Below, piece by piece: positions 16,257-24,602 of a DNA stretch of 44,666 bases. The stretch is taken from positions 1 to 44,666 of the forward strand of contig JAQGOE010000011.1 in assembly GCA_028293725.1 (NCBI GenBank), written 5' to 3'. The notes beneath the pieces were generated by a model, which did no database searches, was not told where the DNA came from, and saw only the letters and a list, made by a program, of their open reading frames with translations. Origin of the DNA: Gammaproteobacteria bacterium. GTDB taxonomy: Bacteria > Pseudomonadota > Gammaproteobacteria > Steroidobacterales > Steroidobacteraceae. A program made the translations under genes and the position numbers. The number at the start of each line of letters is the position of its first letter. The stretch's first letter is position 1.

Positions 16257-17264
16257 CTACGGCGAGCTTCTCTGGGTCTGGCTTTGGCTCTGGCTCTGGC
16301 TCGCCAACGGAGGCCGCGCCTCATCGGACGGGCTCCCGCTTGCCAGGAAGTCATTGGAGATACGTGCACCTACGTCACGCAGCTTCTCCTGGAAGCGGTC
16401 GAGGAAGGCCGGGATACCACCGGAGCAGAGTTCTTCGAAGCGGCCGTAATGGAATTGCGCGTGCAGCTCCCCGACCCGCCGCAGCGTTTCCGCGGACTGA
16501 TCGTTGGCCACGGCGGTAAGGTTGGCCTGCAGCTCATCCAGGCAGCGGTGTACTCCTTGGGGCAGATCGTCCCGCATGAGGAGCATCTCGGTGACCCGTA
16601 TGGGATTCACGCTGTCACGACACACGCGACGGTAGATCTCGAACGCGGACATAGACCGCAGCAGCACGGCCCATTCCGAAGCCTCGGCCAGGAGACGCTC
16701 GCCGCGGCCACCCGGGTCTCGCCAGCGCGCCTCGAGCAGACGCGTGGTGTTATCGGCCCGCTCGATGAAGGTGCCGATGTGTGTGAAGTACAGGGACTCA
16801 TCGCGCAACATCGTGCCGGAGGTAACTCCGCGCGTCAGGTGCGTGCGGTATTTCACCCACTCGATGAAGTCGCCGCGACCGGACTCCGGCATGCTGGAGT
16901 TGAAGGCGTGCGATTCGAGGTAGGTGGTATTGAGTGTTTCCCACATGTCGGACGTGATCGTACCCCGGACCGCGCGGGCGTTTTCGCGGGCCGCGCGCAG
17001 GCAGCGCAGGATGCTACCCGCGTGGTCACGATCGAACGCGAGGAAATCGAAGGCGGCCGTCGGTGTCAGCGTATCGTTCCGCTCGCGGAACTGGTTGTCC
17101 ATACCGAGGGAGACCAGCGTCGCCTGCCAGCCCTGCAGTACCGCCTCCGGCGCTCGAGGTAACAGAGACAGCCGGTGATGCGCGTCGATCATGCGCGCCA
17201 TGTTTTCGGCTCGCTCGATATAACGCGACATCCAGTAGAGGTGATCGGCAGTTCTGCTCAGCAT
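16257..17264 (-). CDS. Alpha-E domain protein (DUF403)
   Basis: A 335-residue mostly helical protein opening MLSRTADHLYWMSRYIERAE, the hallmark of the alpha-E family. It always travels with circularly permuted ATP-grasp genes; a role in a peptide- or amide-forming modification is proposed in the literature but unproven. The start ATG (17262-17264) lies 1 nt after the ATP-grasp stop. The last residues are a low-complexity Ser/Gln tail (SQSQSQTQ) encoded by a 6-nt repeat near 16270-16305. The Anbu gene follows after 48 nt; the transglutaminase-like gene often found between them is missing. Confidence 0.88.
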   Translation of the reverse strand: MLSRTADHLYWMSRYIERAENMARMIDAHHRLSLLPRAPEAVLQGWQATLVSLGMDNQFRERNDTLTPTAAFDFLAFDRDHAGSILRCLRAARENARAVRGTITSDMWETLNTTYLESHAFNSSMPESGRGDFIEWVKYRTHLTRGVTSGTMLRDESLYFTHIGTFIERADNTTRLLEARWRDPGGRGERLLAEASEWAVLLRSMSAFEIYRRVCRDSVNPIRVTEMLLMRDDLPQGVHRCLDELQANLTAVANDQSAETLRRVGELHAQFHYGRFEELCSGGIPAFLDRFQEKLRDVGARISNDFLASGSPSDEARPPLASQSQSQSQTQRSSP

Positions 17265-17265
17265 G

Positions 17266-18681
17266 TCAGGCTCCGAGCACCCAGGTGTCTTTGGTGCCGC
17301 CGCCTTGCGATGAGTTGACTACGAGCGAGCCTTCGCGCAAGGCGACTCGGGTGAGGCCTCCGGGTACTACCGTGATCTCGCGGCCGGAAAGCACGAACGG
17401 CCGCAGGTCGATGTGGCGAGGCGCGAGCCCCGACTCCACAAAAGTCGGTGACGTCGATAGAGCCAGCGTCGGCTGCGCGATATAACGCTCGGGATGCGCT
17501 TCGATGCGGGCCCGGAAATCCTCGATCTGCGCGCGAGTCGAGGCGGGTCCGATGAGCATGCCGTAGCCGCCGGCGCCGTGCACTTCCTTCACGACGAGGT
17601 CGGGAAGATTGGCCAGAGCGTAGGCCCGGTCTTCCGGTCGCCGCAAAACCCAGGTCCGTACGTTTGCCACCAGCGGCTCTTCGCTCAGATAGAACCGCAC
17701 CATGTCCGGGACGTAAGGGTAGATGGACTTGTCGTCCGCGACGCCTGTGCCAATCGCGTTGGCGATGTTCACGTGACCTGCCCTGTACGCTCGTAGCAGT
17801 CCTGGCACGCCAAGTGTTGAATCCGGCCGGAAGGCCTGCGGATCCAGGAAGTCGTCATCGAGCCGTCGGTAAACCACGTCGACGCGCTTGGGCCCCCTGG
17901 TCGTGCGCATGTAGAGGATGTCGTCGCGTACGAAGAGATCCTGGCCTTCGACCAATTCGATGCCCATCTGCTGAGCGAGGAAAGCATGCTCGAAGTAAGC
18001 GCTGTTGTATGCGCCGGGGGTGAGAAGCACCACGATCGGATCGGTGACGCCCTCGGGAGCGACACTCTTGAGGTTCTCCAGCAGCACGTCCGGGTAATGC
18101 TCCACGGGCTGGACCGCGTGCCGGGCGAAGAGCTCGGGAAAGAGCCGCATCATCATCTTGCGGTCTTCGAGCATGTAAGAGACGCCGGAGGGCACGCGCA
18201 GATTGTCCTCCAGCACGCAGAAGCTGCCGTCGTCGTCACGAACGACATCGATGCCGCTGATGTGCGCGTAGATGCCATTGGGCACGTCGATGCCCTGCAT
18301 CTCCGGCCGATACTGCGCATTGCCCAGGATCTGTTCGGCCGGGACCACCCCCGCTTTCAGAATCTCCTGGTCATGGTAGATGTCCGCGACGAAGGCGTTC
18401 AGCGCTCGGACACGCTGCTTGATCCCCGCCTCCAGTTGCGCCCATTCGTGGGCCGGCAGGATGCGGGGCACGACATCGAATGGGATTAGGCGCTCGGTGC
18501 CCGCGTTCTCGCCGTAGACAGCGAACGTGATACCGAGGCGGTGAAACAGCGCGTCCGCCTCAGCGCGCTTCTGCGCGAGGCGCTCGGACGGTTGCTCGCT
18601 GAGCCAGCCGCAATAGTGGTGGCAATGCGCACGAGGGGTCCCCTCGGCATCGAACATCTCATCGTACGGCCGACCACGCAC
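17266..18681 (-). CDS. Circularly permuted ATP-grasp type 2 protein (DUF404/DUF407)
   Basis: A 471-residue predicted ATP-dependent ligase. Features include YDEMFDAEGTPR at the start, FAVYGENAGTERLIPFDVVPR, DIYHDQEILKAGVVP, SGIDVVRDDDGSFCVLEDN (metal/ATP-binding acidic stretch), LRVPSGVSYMLEDR and, near the end, NSSQGGGTKDTWVL. ATP-grasp proteins of this type probably join a carboxylate to an amine; the substrate is unknown. The GTG at 18679-18681 is the only start after the upstream in-frame stop, and it has a G-rich tract just before it. First gene of the Anbu operon. Confidence 0.88.
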   Translation of the reverse strand: MRGRPYDEMFDAEGTPRAHCHHYCGWLSEQPSERLAQKRAEADALFHRLGITFAVYGENAGTERLIPFDVVPRILPAHEWAQLEAGIKQRVRALNAFVADIYHDQEILKAGVVPAEQILGNAQYRPEMQGIDVPNGIYAHISGIDVVRDDDGSFCVLEDNLRVPSGVSYMLEDRKMMMRLFPELFARHAVQPVEHYPDVLLENLKSVAPEGVTDPIVVLLTPGAYNSAYFEHAFLAQQMGIELVEGQDLFVRDDILYMRTTRGPKRVDVVYRRLDDDFLDPQAFRPDSTLGVPGLLRAYRAGHVNIANAIGTGVADDKSIYPYVPDMVRFYLSEEPLVANVRTWVLRRPEDRAYALANLPDLVVKEVHGAGGYGMLIGPASTRAQIEDFRARIEAHPERYIAQPTLALSTSPTFVESGLAPRHIDLRPFVLSGREITVVPGGLTRVALREGSLVVNSSQGGGTKDTWVLGA

Positions 18682-18913
18682 GCTACCCCCTGCGCGTTGA
18701 GCATCTCTTTAGGATATTGAGCCTAAGCGAGATCCGTGCCAATGCTGCTAAGCGAAGGATCTCAAGAGCTTACGGCCGCGCTGGACCAAAGGCGTAGAGC
18801 GGACAATGAGCTATTGCTTCACCGAGGTGCAATATTTTTCATCGACTGCACGGAAGTGGTGCGTCGTGTCGCCGCCGAGGCATCGCTATCGGCGCTCGCT
18901 GGTACAATCGCTT
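18682..18913. promoter_or_regulatory. Divergent promoter region between the Anbu operon and mutY
   Basis: This stretch separates the minus-strand ATP-grasp start from the mutY start. It contains inverted arms GAGATCC (18729-18735) and GGATCTC (18757-18763), with CTAAGCGA repeated at their left flanks. A TACAAT at 18903-18908 resembles a -10 box just before the preferred mutY start. No matching -35 box was identified. Confidence 0.3.
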
Positions 18914-20008
18914 GTGGGAATTGCACATCGAAGCGAGCCTTCATCTGTTGCGGCCGCGTTAGTCACCTGGCACGCCCAGCAGGGTCGTCACGACCTCCCT
19001 TGGCAGAGCGATCGCACCGCCTATCGGGTCTGGGTCTCGGAGATCATGCTCCAGCAGACCCAGGTCGCTACGGTCATCCCGTACTACACCCGCTTTATGC
19101 AACGATTCCCCCACGTGCGCGCGCTGGCGGATGCGCCGATCGACGACGTGCTGCATTTGTGGACGGGGCTGGGGTACTACGCGCGTGCGCGCAACATGCA
19201 TCGGTCCGCCGTGATGGTGCGCGACGAATTCGGCGGTGAGTTTCCGGACACCTTCGAGGCGGTAGCGAGTCTGCCCGGCATAGGGCGATCGACCGCGGGG
19301 GCGATTCTGGCGCTGAGCCAGGGCCAGCGCTTCCCCATCCTCGACGGCAACGTCAAAAGAGTGCTTTCGCGATACTTCGGGGTGGAAGGGAGCGCCATGG
19401 AGCGGGCGGTCTCCGACCGGCTTTGGAAGCTCGCCGACGCCTGTACGCCTGCGGAAGGAGTCGACGTCTATACGCAGGCGATCATGGATCTGGGGGCAAC
19501 CGTCTGTACCCGACGCAAGCCTCTCTGTGCCTACTGCCCGCTGTCGGAAGGCTGCGTCGCCAGGCTGACGAACCGCCAGCACGAGCTTCCGTCGCCTCGT
19601 CCGACGCGCGAACGGCGTCTGCGCAAGGTTTTCATGTTGGTGGCTGTGCGCGAGGACGGTAGCGTTCTACTCGAGCGCCGGCCCGAGAGCGGCGTGTGGG
19701 GCGGCCTCTGGTGCCTCCCCGAGTTCGATACGACTACTGACGCACGCTCCTACATGCGGCAGTCTCTACAAAAGGCGCAGGATGAGCCGCGCGCGTTGAA
19801 TCTCGTCGAGCACGCCTTCACTCACTTCGATCTCGTCATTACGCCTCTTCTGGCACGGTGCGTCGGTAGCGCCGGGGTTATGGATGGGGCTCAGAACGTA
19901 TGGTACAACACCCGCGCGCCAGCGCGCATCGGGCTACCCGCACCCGTCAAGACTTTGTTGGAAGAGCTCGCGAGTCCGACGATGTTCGATGAGCGCGTCG
20001 CGGGTTGA
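18914..20008 (+). CDS. mutY: A/G-specific adenine glycosylase
   Basis: MutY removes adenine mispaired with 8-oxoguanine. It has the catalytic glutamate in VSEIMLQQTQVATVI, the helix-hairpin-helix LPGIGRSTAGAI, the catalytic aspartate in ILDGNVKRVLSRYFG, and a [4Fe-4S] cluster pattern CTRRKPLCAYCPLSEGC. A NUDIX-like C-terminal domain recognises 8-oxoG (GVWGGLWCLPEF, EHAFTHFDL). The frame stays open to an ATG at 18806. The GTG at 18914 is preferred because it puts the catalytic residues at 43 and 144, close to 37 and 138 in E. coli MutY, and the extra 36 residues look non-coding. yggX follows 9 nt later, a common gammaproteobacterial pairing. Confidence 0.93.
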   Translation: MGIAHRSEPSSVAAALVTWHAQQGRHDLPWQSDRTAYRVWVSEIMLQQTQVATVIPYYTRFMQRFPHVRALADAPIDDVLHLWTGLGYYARARNMHRSAVMVRDEFGGEFPDTFEAVASLPGIGRSTAGAILALSQGQRFPILDGNVKRVLSRYFGVEGSAMERAVSDRLWKLADACTPAEGVDVYTQAIMDLGATVCTRRKPLCAYCPLSEGCVARLTNRQHELPSPRPTRERRLRKVFMLVAVREDGSVLLERRPESGVWGGLWCLPEFDTTTDARSYMRQSLQKAQDEPRALNLVEHAFTHFDLVITPLLARCVGSAGVMDGAQNVWYNTRAPARIGLPAPVKTLLEELASPTMFDERVAG

Positions 20009-20017
20009 GAGGTTTCT

Positions 20018-20290
20018 ATGGCACGAATGGTTCAATGTGTATTTCTCAAGCAGGAGGCCCCTGGCCTCGACCGGCAGCCCTACCCTGGAGAGCTCGGCAA
20101 GCGCATTTACGAGGGCGTCTCCAAGGAAGCCTGGGCGCGTTGGTTGAAGCATCAGACAATGCTCATCAACGAGTACCGCCTCTCGCCGATCGAGCCCAAG
20201 GCGCGCAAATTTCTCGAAGCTGAAATGGAGAAATTTTTCTTCGGCGCCGGCTCCCAGGCACCGGAAGGATTTCAGCCCCCGAAGAGCTGA
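20018..20290 (+). CDS. yggX: Probable Fe(2+)-trafficking protein YggX
   Basis: This 90-residue protein matches the YggX family over its full length: Cys7 in [11 protein letters not shown], then [29 protein letters not shown] and a C-terminal [11 protein letters not shown]. YggX protects iron-sulfur enzymes from oxidative damage and helps handle labile iron, which suits its place next to the iron-sulfur enzyme MutY. It starts 9 nt after the mutY stop and is probably cotranscribed with it. Confidence 0.97.
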   Translation: MARMVQCVFLKQEAPGLDRQPYPGELGKRIYEGVSKEAWARWLKHQTMLINEYRLSPIEPKARKFLEAEMEKFFFGAGSQAPEGFQPPKS

Positions 20291-20304
20291 ACATGCGCTG
20301 AAAG

Positions 20305-20316
20305 GCTTTCGAAAGC
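20305..20316. promoter_or_regulatory. 12-bp perfect palindrome after yggX
   Basis: GCTTTC directly followed by GAAAGC forms a perfect palindrome 15 nt after the yggX stop. It could be a protein-binding site or part of a 3'-end hairpin; nothing else distinguishes the two. Confidence 0.3.
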
Positions 20317-20353
20317 TGTAATCTTTCTGTAGCAAAACTTTACATCGGCTGCG

Positions 20354-20380
20354 GGAATTAAACGTGTCATCCCTGCGTCC
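20354..20380 (+). promoter_or_regulatory. Possible ECF-type promoter for the small Cys/His protein
   Basis: GGAATT (20354-20359), a 16-nt spacer and CGTCC (20376-20380) fit the GGAAT-N16-CGTC pattern seen before some ECF-controlled genes. The site is 48 nt before the start codon. This is pattern recognition only. Confidence 0.3.
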
Positions 20381-20427
20381 AAACCAACGTTGTTCCGAGA
20401 ACGGACTTCGGTATGGGGAGCGCGCGC

Positions 20428-20670
20428 ATGGTCAACTTAGCACCGGCTTGCACGGCAGACCTGAAGCAGGATGAACGGCAGCCGTTACCTTACGAAGAGC
20501 CCGTACGAACGTGGGCGGGTTACGGAACGGGCGCGACTTGTAACGTGTGTGGCCTCGTCGTCAACGTGCACGACATCGAGTACGAGGTCGAACTGTTGAC
20601 GACGCAGGGAAGCGTGCGAACGCTACACTTCCACCTGAAGTGTTACCGTATTTGGGAGACGCAGAGCTGA
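20428..20670 (+). CDS. Small Cys/His-rich protein, possible zinc binding, unknown function
   Basis: An 80-residue product. A CNVCG pair near residue 37 and a later LHFHLKC segment supply two cysteines, then histidines and a third cysteine in the spacing of a small zinc ribbon. The middle is a beta-rich YEVEL segment. The ATG at 20428 has GGGGAG at 20415-20420, 7 nt upstream, and is preferred over the ATG at 20413, which lies within that ribosome site. I do not recognise the family. It ends just before a hairpin shared with the convergent regulator gene. Confidence 0.6.
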   Translation: MVNLAPACTADLKQDERQPLPYEEPVRTWAGYGTGATCNVCGLVVNVHDIEYEVELLTTQGSVRTLHFHLKCYRIWETQS

Positions 20671-20697
20671 GAAGACTCTGCTGACACCGCTGTCTTC
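20671..20697. terminator. Bidirectional hairpin between convergent genes
   Basis: GAAGAC (20671-20676) and GTCTTC (20692-20697) form inverted arms between the stops of the small Cys/His gene (+) and the LuxR-type regulator (-). Further pairing inside the loop is possible. No T-run is seen on either side. Confidence 0.4.
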
Positions 20698-20704
20698 CGT
20701 GGGA

Positions 20705-21340
20705 CTACAGGCGGATCATGCCCCGCTTGTGTGCGACGGCGACCGCTTCCGTGCGGCTGATGGCGTCTAATTTCGTCAGAATCGCTTTAACGTGCGTCTT
20801 CGCCGTGCCTTCCGTAATAGCGAGGCGTCGGGCGATGTCCTTGTTGCTCCGACCTTGAGCCACGAGTTGCAACACATCCAGCTCACGCTGCGTGAGGCTG
20901 GGCTTCGCCATTCTTTGCAGTGCCTTGGCCGCGACGGACGACGACGTGTACGGCCGGTCTTCACTCACGGCGCGGATAGCTGAAAGAATCTCTTGCCGCG
21001 GTGCATCTTTCAGCAGATAGCCTTTCGCACCCTGGCTGAGGCACTGGAAGATATCCTCATCGCCGTCATAGGTCGTCATGATGAGGAGGCAGGCCTTGGG
21101 GTTGGCTTCGAGCACTCGCTGCACGACAGCAACGCCGTCCCGCTTCGGCATGCGAAGATCCAACACCATGACGTCGGGGTGATGCTGCTCGTAAAGCGCG
21201 ATCGCCTCATCGCCGTCGCCGGCTTCGGCGACGACTTCCATATCCGCCTGTTGATTTACCATCGCGGCCAACCCGTCCCGTACTACGGGATGGTCGTCCG
21301 CCAGAATGACTCGAATCTTGTGCTTGATGACCGCGACCAT
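20705..21340 (-). CDS. LuxR/NarL-family response regulator of the efflux operon
   Basis: A 211-residue regulator. The receiver domain has ADDHPVVRDGLAAMV, phospho-acceptor Asp61 in DVMVLDLRMPKRDG, and lysine in KGYLLKDAPRQE. The LuxR helix-turn-helix contains LTQRELDVLQLVAQGRSN and EGTAKTHVKAILTKL. The ATG at 21338-21340 shares one base with the TGA of the upstream kinase, so the pair is coupled; a longer frame to 21409 would run into the kinase and was rejected. It is the last gene of a five-gene minus-strand run headed by an RND pump. Confidence 0.92.
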   Translation of the reverse strand: MVAVIKHKIRVILADDHPVVRDGLAAMVNQQADMEVVAEAGDGDEAIALYEQHHPDVMVLDLRMPKRDGVAVVQRVLEANPKACLLIMTTYDGDEDIFQCLSQGAKGYLLKDAPRQEILSAIRAVSEDRPYTSSSVAAKALQRMAKPSLTQRELDVLQLVAQGRSNKDIARRLAITEGTAKTHVKAILTKLDAISRTEAVAVAHKRGMIRL

Positions 21341-23145
21341 CACGGCCCCCGTTTCGCCATGCGGACGCTGACGCGCGTGCCTGCACCCGGACGGCTTTCG
21401 ATCTGCCACTCTCCACCGATCGCACCGGCGCGCTGACGCATGCTGATGAGCCCGAATCCCTCGCTCGAGTAGAGCTCGGGATGCTGCTCCATTCCGACGC
21501 CGTCATCGGCGACAGCTAACTCCCAGTGAGCCGGGCCGTCCGACATAGTGATGCTTACGATGCGCGGATGCGCGTGGCGTACTGCGTTGCTGACCGCCTC
21601 CTGCGAAATGCGTAAAAGCTCGTGCTCGTGCTCCGGCTTCAGGCCGGTCGCGATGCCTCCGCCCTGGAAGGTACAGGTGACCCCACCCGGCACTGTCGAG
21701 CGCTCCGCCAATTGGCGTAGGGCGATTTCCAATCCCGCGCGACGCGTCTGATCGAGTCGCAGGGCCATCACGGAGCGACGCGCCTCCGAAAGTCCGTCAC
21801 GTGCCAGGTCGCGAATGCGCGAGAGAACGGTAGCCAGGTCTGAGTTCTTGCGTTTGCAAGGGGGGAATTCCTCCGCAGCGCCCAGCTGCATGAGGATGCC
21901 GGTGAAAGACTGTGCGAGGCCGTCGTGGATCTCCTGCCCGATGCGGGTGCGCTCCACGAGGACGGCTGCTTCTTTCGCCGAATATGCGAGCCGCGTGAGC
22001 TGCACGGCCAGGGTCGCTTGCTGCGCCAGGGCTACCAACAGCTCGCTGCGCTGCACATCCGAGGCTTTCCGACGGAAACTGAGGATGAAGAATCCTACGT
22101 TCCGCGCGCCAAACACGAGCGGGTAGACCACGACCCCAACATAACCTTCGCGACGGTGGAAGGCGAGCGCGCCAGGCCAGAGGTCCGGGGACTCTTTCTC
22201 GAGATTGAAGTACGCCGGCCCCTGCTGCGTGGCGAACGCGTTTGCAAACGAAGAGTCGGCGAACGGGACACTTACCGCATAAGGCGGCGGCTCGACCTGC
22301 CCGTCGCGCACGTGGGCGATAACGCGCCATTCCTGCAGTGTGTCTTTCGAGACGATGACCGCGCCGGAGGCGGCATCGAACTGTCGCGCGGCTTCCAGCA
22401 ACATGTGGCCCATGAAGCTGGCCAGGTCGGGCTCACTGGCGAGTCGCTCGAGATTGCTACGGATGACCTGGTTGGCCTTGGCAAGCTCTGCGACGCGCTC
22501 TTCGGCCGCACGCTCGCGCTCACGCCTCACATCATCCACGAGACGCTCGCGATGCAGAGCCGCACCGATGACGCCCGCCGCGGTCTCGAGCGCCGCCAAC
22601 TCGGCGGTATCGATCGCACGGCGTTGTTTTGTGTTGTCGAACGACACAATGCCTGTGAATTCGCCGGCGATGAAGATCGGCACGATCGCCTTCGTCTTCG
22701 TGCCGATGCCCTCGAATCCGGGTGACGCGTACTCTGATGCTGAATCGCTCTTGCTCAGGCACACACTACGACCGGCGCGCAACTCGCTACAGACGGCGGA
22801 CCAGTCGCGCTCGTCGCAAGTCGACTTCGACGCATCATCTAAGTAGGGGACTACGCCGTCGGCGACCCACTCATTTACTACTGTAAGCAGCGGCTCGCCG
22901 TTCGGGCCCGCCTTGGTGAGCATGAGATTCACGCGGTCGACGCGTGCGGACTCGCCAATGAGTCCCAACACCCTGGGGATTACCGCCCGCACATCGGGCG
23001 CTTCCAGGAGCAGGCGGCTCGCCTTAGCGGACGCGCCTAGCAGGCTTTCCCGCCGGTGCAGCGATTCATTGATCTGGGTCAATTCCTCCGCGCACTGGGG
23101 TGAGCCAAATGCAGCGGGTTCCAGGAGTGCCAGGGTGGCGTTCAT
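21340..23145 (-). CDS. GAF-domain sensor histidine kinase, NarL/DegS type
   Basis: A 601-residue soluble kinase. Two GAF-like domains (about 35-200 and 230-375) precede a HisKA_3 domain with His407 in IGQEIHDGLAQSFTG. The ATPase domain has ISQEAVSNAVRHAHP, DDGVGM and GFGLISMRQRAGAIGG. The ATG at 23143-23145 is chosen because GAGG lies 8 nt upstream; the frame extends to 23211 but would overlap the outer-membrane gene. It starts 14 nt after that gene stops, so it probably belongs to the efflux operon. GAF domains bind small ligands or redox cofactors; which one here is unknown. Confidence 0.87.
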   Translation of the reverse strand: MNATLALLEPAAFGSPQCAEELTQINESLHRRESLLGASAKASRLLLEAPDVRAVIPRVLGLIGESARVDRVNLMLTKAGPNGEPLLTVVNEWVADGVVPYLDDASKSTCDERDWSAVCSELRAGRSVCLSKSDSASEYASPGFEGIGTKTKAIVPIFIAGEFTGIVSFDNTKQRRAIDTAELAALETAAGVIGAALHRERLVDDVRRERERAAEERVAELAKANQVIRSNLERLASEPDLASFMGHMLLEAARQFDAASGAVIVSKDTLQEWRVIAHVRDGQVEPPPYAVSVPFADSSFANAFATQQGPAYFNLEKESPDLWPGALAFHRREGYVGVVVYPLVFGARNVGFFILSFRRKASDVQRSELLVALAQQATLAVQLTRLAYSAKEAAVLVERTRIGQEIHDGLAQSFTGILMQLGAAEEFPPCKRKNSDLATVLSRIRDLARDGLSEARRSVMALRLDQTRRAGLEIALRQLAERSTVPGGVTCTFQGGGIATGLKPEHEHELLRISQEAVSNAVRHAHPRIVSITMSDGPAHWELAVADDGVGMEQHPELYSSEGFGLISMRQRAGAIGGEWQIESRPGAGTRVSVRMAKRGP

Positions 23146-23159
23146 ACTACGGGCCTCAA

Positions 23160-24602
23160 TCACTTGCGATCCTGCGCCCGAGTGTAGCGCGGGAGGGGCG
23201 CCTGCTCCCAACCCCCGCCCAGTGCTTTGTATACAGCGATCAGGCTGGTCGCCGTCGTGGTCCGGCTCTGCGCCAGGGTATCTTCGGCCTGGAGCTGCGT
23301 ACGCTCGGAATCGAGCACCTCGAGGAAATCCACATATCCGCCCTCGTAGCGGGTTCGGGCGAGCCGGGCCGCCGTGGCGCTAGCCGCAGCCGCATCAGCC
23401 ACATGCGTGAGGCTGTCTCGTGCTCTGGCATGGGTCACCAGGGCATTTTCGGTTTCTTCCAAAGCTCCAAGCACGGTTTTCTCGTAAGTGGCCAGGGCGA
23501 CATCGTCTCTGGCACGGGCCTGGGCGACCTGCGCATGCACCCGACCCAAGTCGAATGCCGCCCAGGAGATACCGGGTCCGATTACATACCCACGTGAGGG
23601 CGCCGAGCCGAGATTACTAGGCTGCGCTGCGGAATATGTAAAGTTGCCGGTAAAGGTGACTTTCGGAAAATAGTCGCCAATGGCCACGCCGACGAGGGCG
23701 GTAGAGGCCGCCAGTTGGCGCTCCGCCCCGCGGATATCCGGGCGTCGCCGTAACAGACTGCCCGGGTCGCCAACGGCGGCGATCTGCGGCAGCTCCGGCA
23801 GGTCGCGCGCGGGAGTGAGCAACGTGGTGAGGGCGTTCGGATCCCGCCCCGTCAGCACGCCGAGACGGTGAATCGACCGCGCGACGGCGGCCTGGAGCGG
23901 AGCAATGGTGGAGAGGGTGGTGCTCAGCTGTGACTGCGCCCGCGACGTGTCCAACTCCGTACCACGCCCGGCCTCCAGGCGCGCCTGCGTGAGCTTTAAC
24001 GTATCGGTCTGGTTGATGACGTTACGCTGCGCTACGTCGAGTTGAGTTTGTTGACCGCGAAGCTCGAAGTAGGTCCGGGCGACCTCCGCAATGACCGATA
24101 CCTGCGCATCGTGCAGATTGGCTTCGGCGCCTTGTAACTGTGCGCTGTTGGCTTCGATGTTGCGGCGGACCCGGCCGAAGAAGTCGAGCTCCCACGTGGC
24201 ATCGAACCCGGCATCGTAATACGAAGCTGACACCGGGAAGCCGTACACGGCTCCTGGAGCCAGTTGATTCTGATGACCTCCCGCGGCGGTGACCGTCGGC
24301 GCGAGATCGAAAGTCGATTCGCGCCGCGCGGCCCGCGCCTCGACGAGATGCCCCAGGGCGATGCGCAGATCGTGGTTCGCGGTAAGCGAGTCGCTGACGA
24401 GTTGATTCAACGTCTCATCGTCGAACTGCTTCCAGAATTCCACTTGCGGGTCTTGTGCCGTTGAGTAGGTGCTGGTCTCGGCACCCGCGAACTGCTGTGC
24501 CACGGGCGTGTCGGGTCGTTTGTAGTTGGGGCCGACCGCGCAGCCCGCGAGTACGGCGGCGATCGCAAGGGTGACGCCGCGACTCATTGTGGGATTAAGC
24601 AT
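23160..24602 (-). CDS. Outer-membrane efflux lipoprotein, NodT/OprM family
   Basis: A 480-residue TolC-like channel subunit. A signal peptide ends in the lipobox LAGC with lipidated Cys21, followed by the family signature CAVGPNYKRPD. Two repeats of long helices follow, with GTELDTSRAQSQL and YEGGYVDFLEVLDSERTQLQ typical of the OEP domain. The ATG at 24600-24602 has GGAGG 6 nt upstream and overlaps the pump gene by 8 nt, so it is chosen over the internal ATG six codons in. It forms the outer-membrane exit of the tripartite pump. Confidence 0.93.
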   Translation of the reverse strand: MLNPTMSRGVTLAIAAVLAGCAVGPNYKRPDTPVAQQFAGAETSTYSTAQDPQVEFWKQFDDETLNQLVSDSLTANHDLRIALGHLVEARAARRESTFDLAPTVTAAGGHQNQLAPGAVYGFPVSASYYDAGFDATWELDFFGRVRRNIEANSAQLQGAEANLHDAQVSVIAEVARTYFELRGQQTQLDVAQRNVINQTDTLKLTQARLEAGRGTELDTSRAQSQLSTTLSTIAPLQAAVARSIHRLGVLTGRDPNALTTLLTPARDLPELPQIAAVGDPGSLLRRRPDIRGAERQLAASTALVGVAIGDYFPKVTFTGNFTYSAAQPSNLGSAPSRGYVIGPGISWAAFDLGRVHAQVAQARARDDVALATYEKTVLGALEETENALVTHARARDSLTHVADAAAASATAARLARTRYEGGYVDFLEVLDSERTQLQAEDTLAQSRTTTATSLIAVYKALGGGWEQAPLPRYTRAQDRK

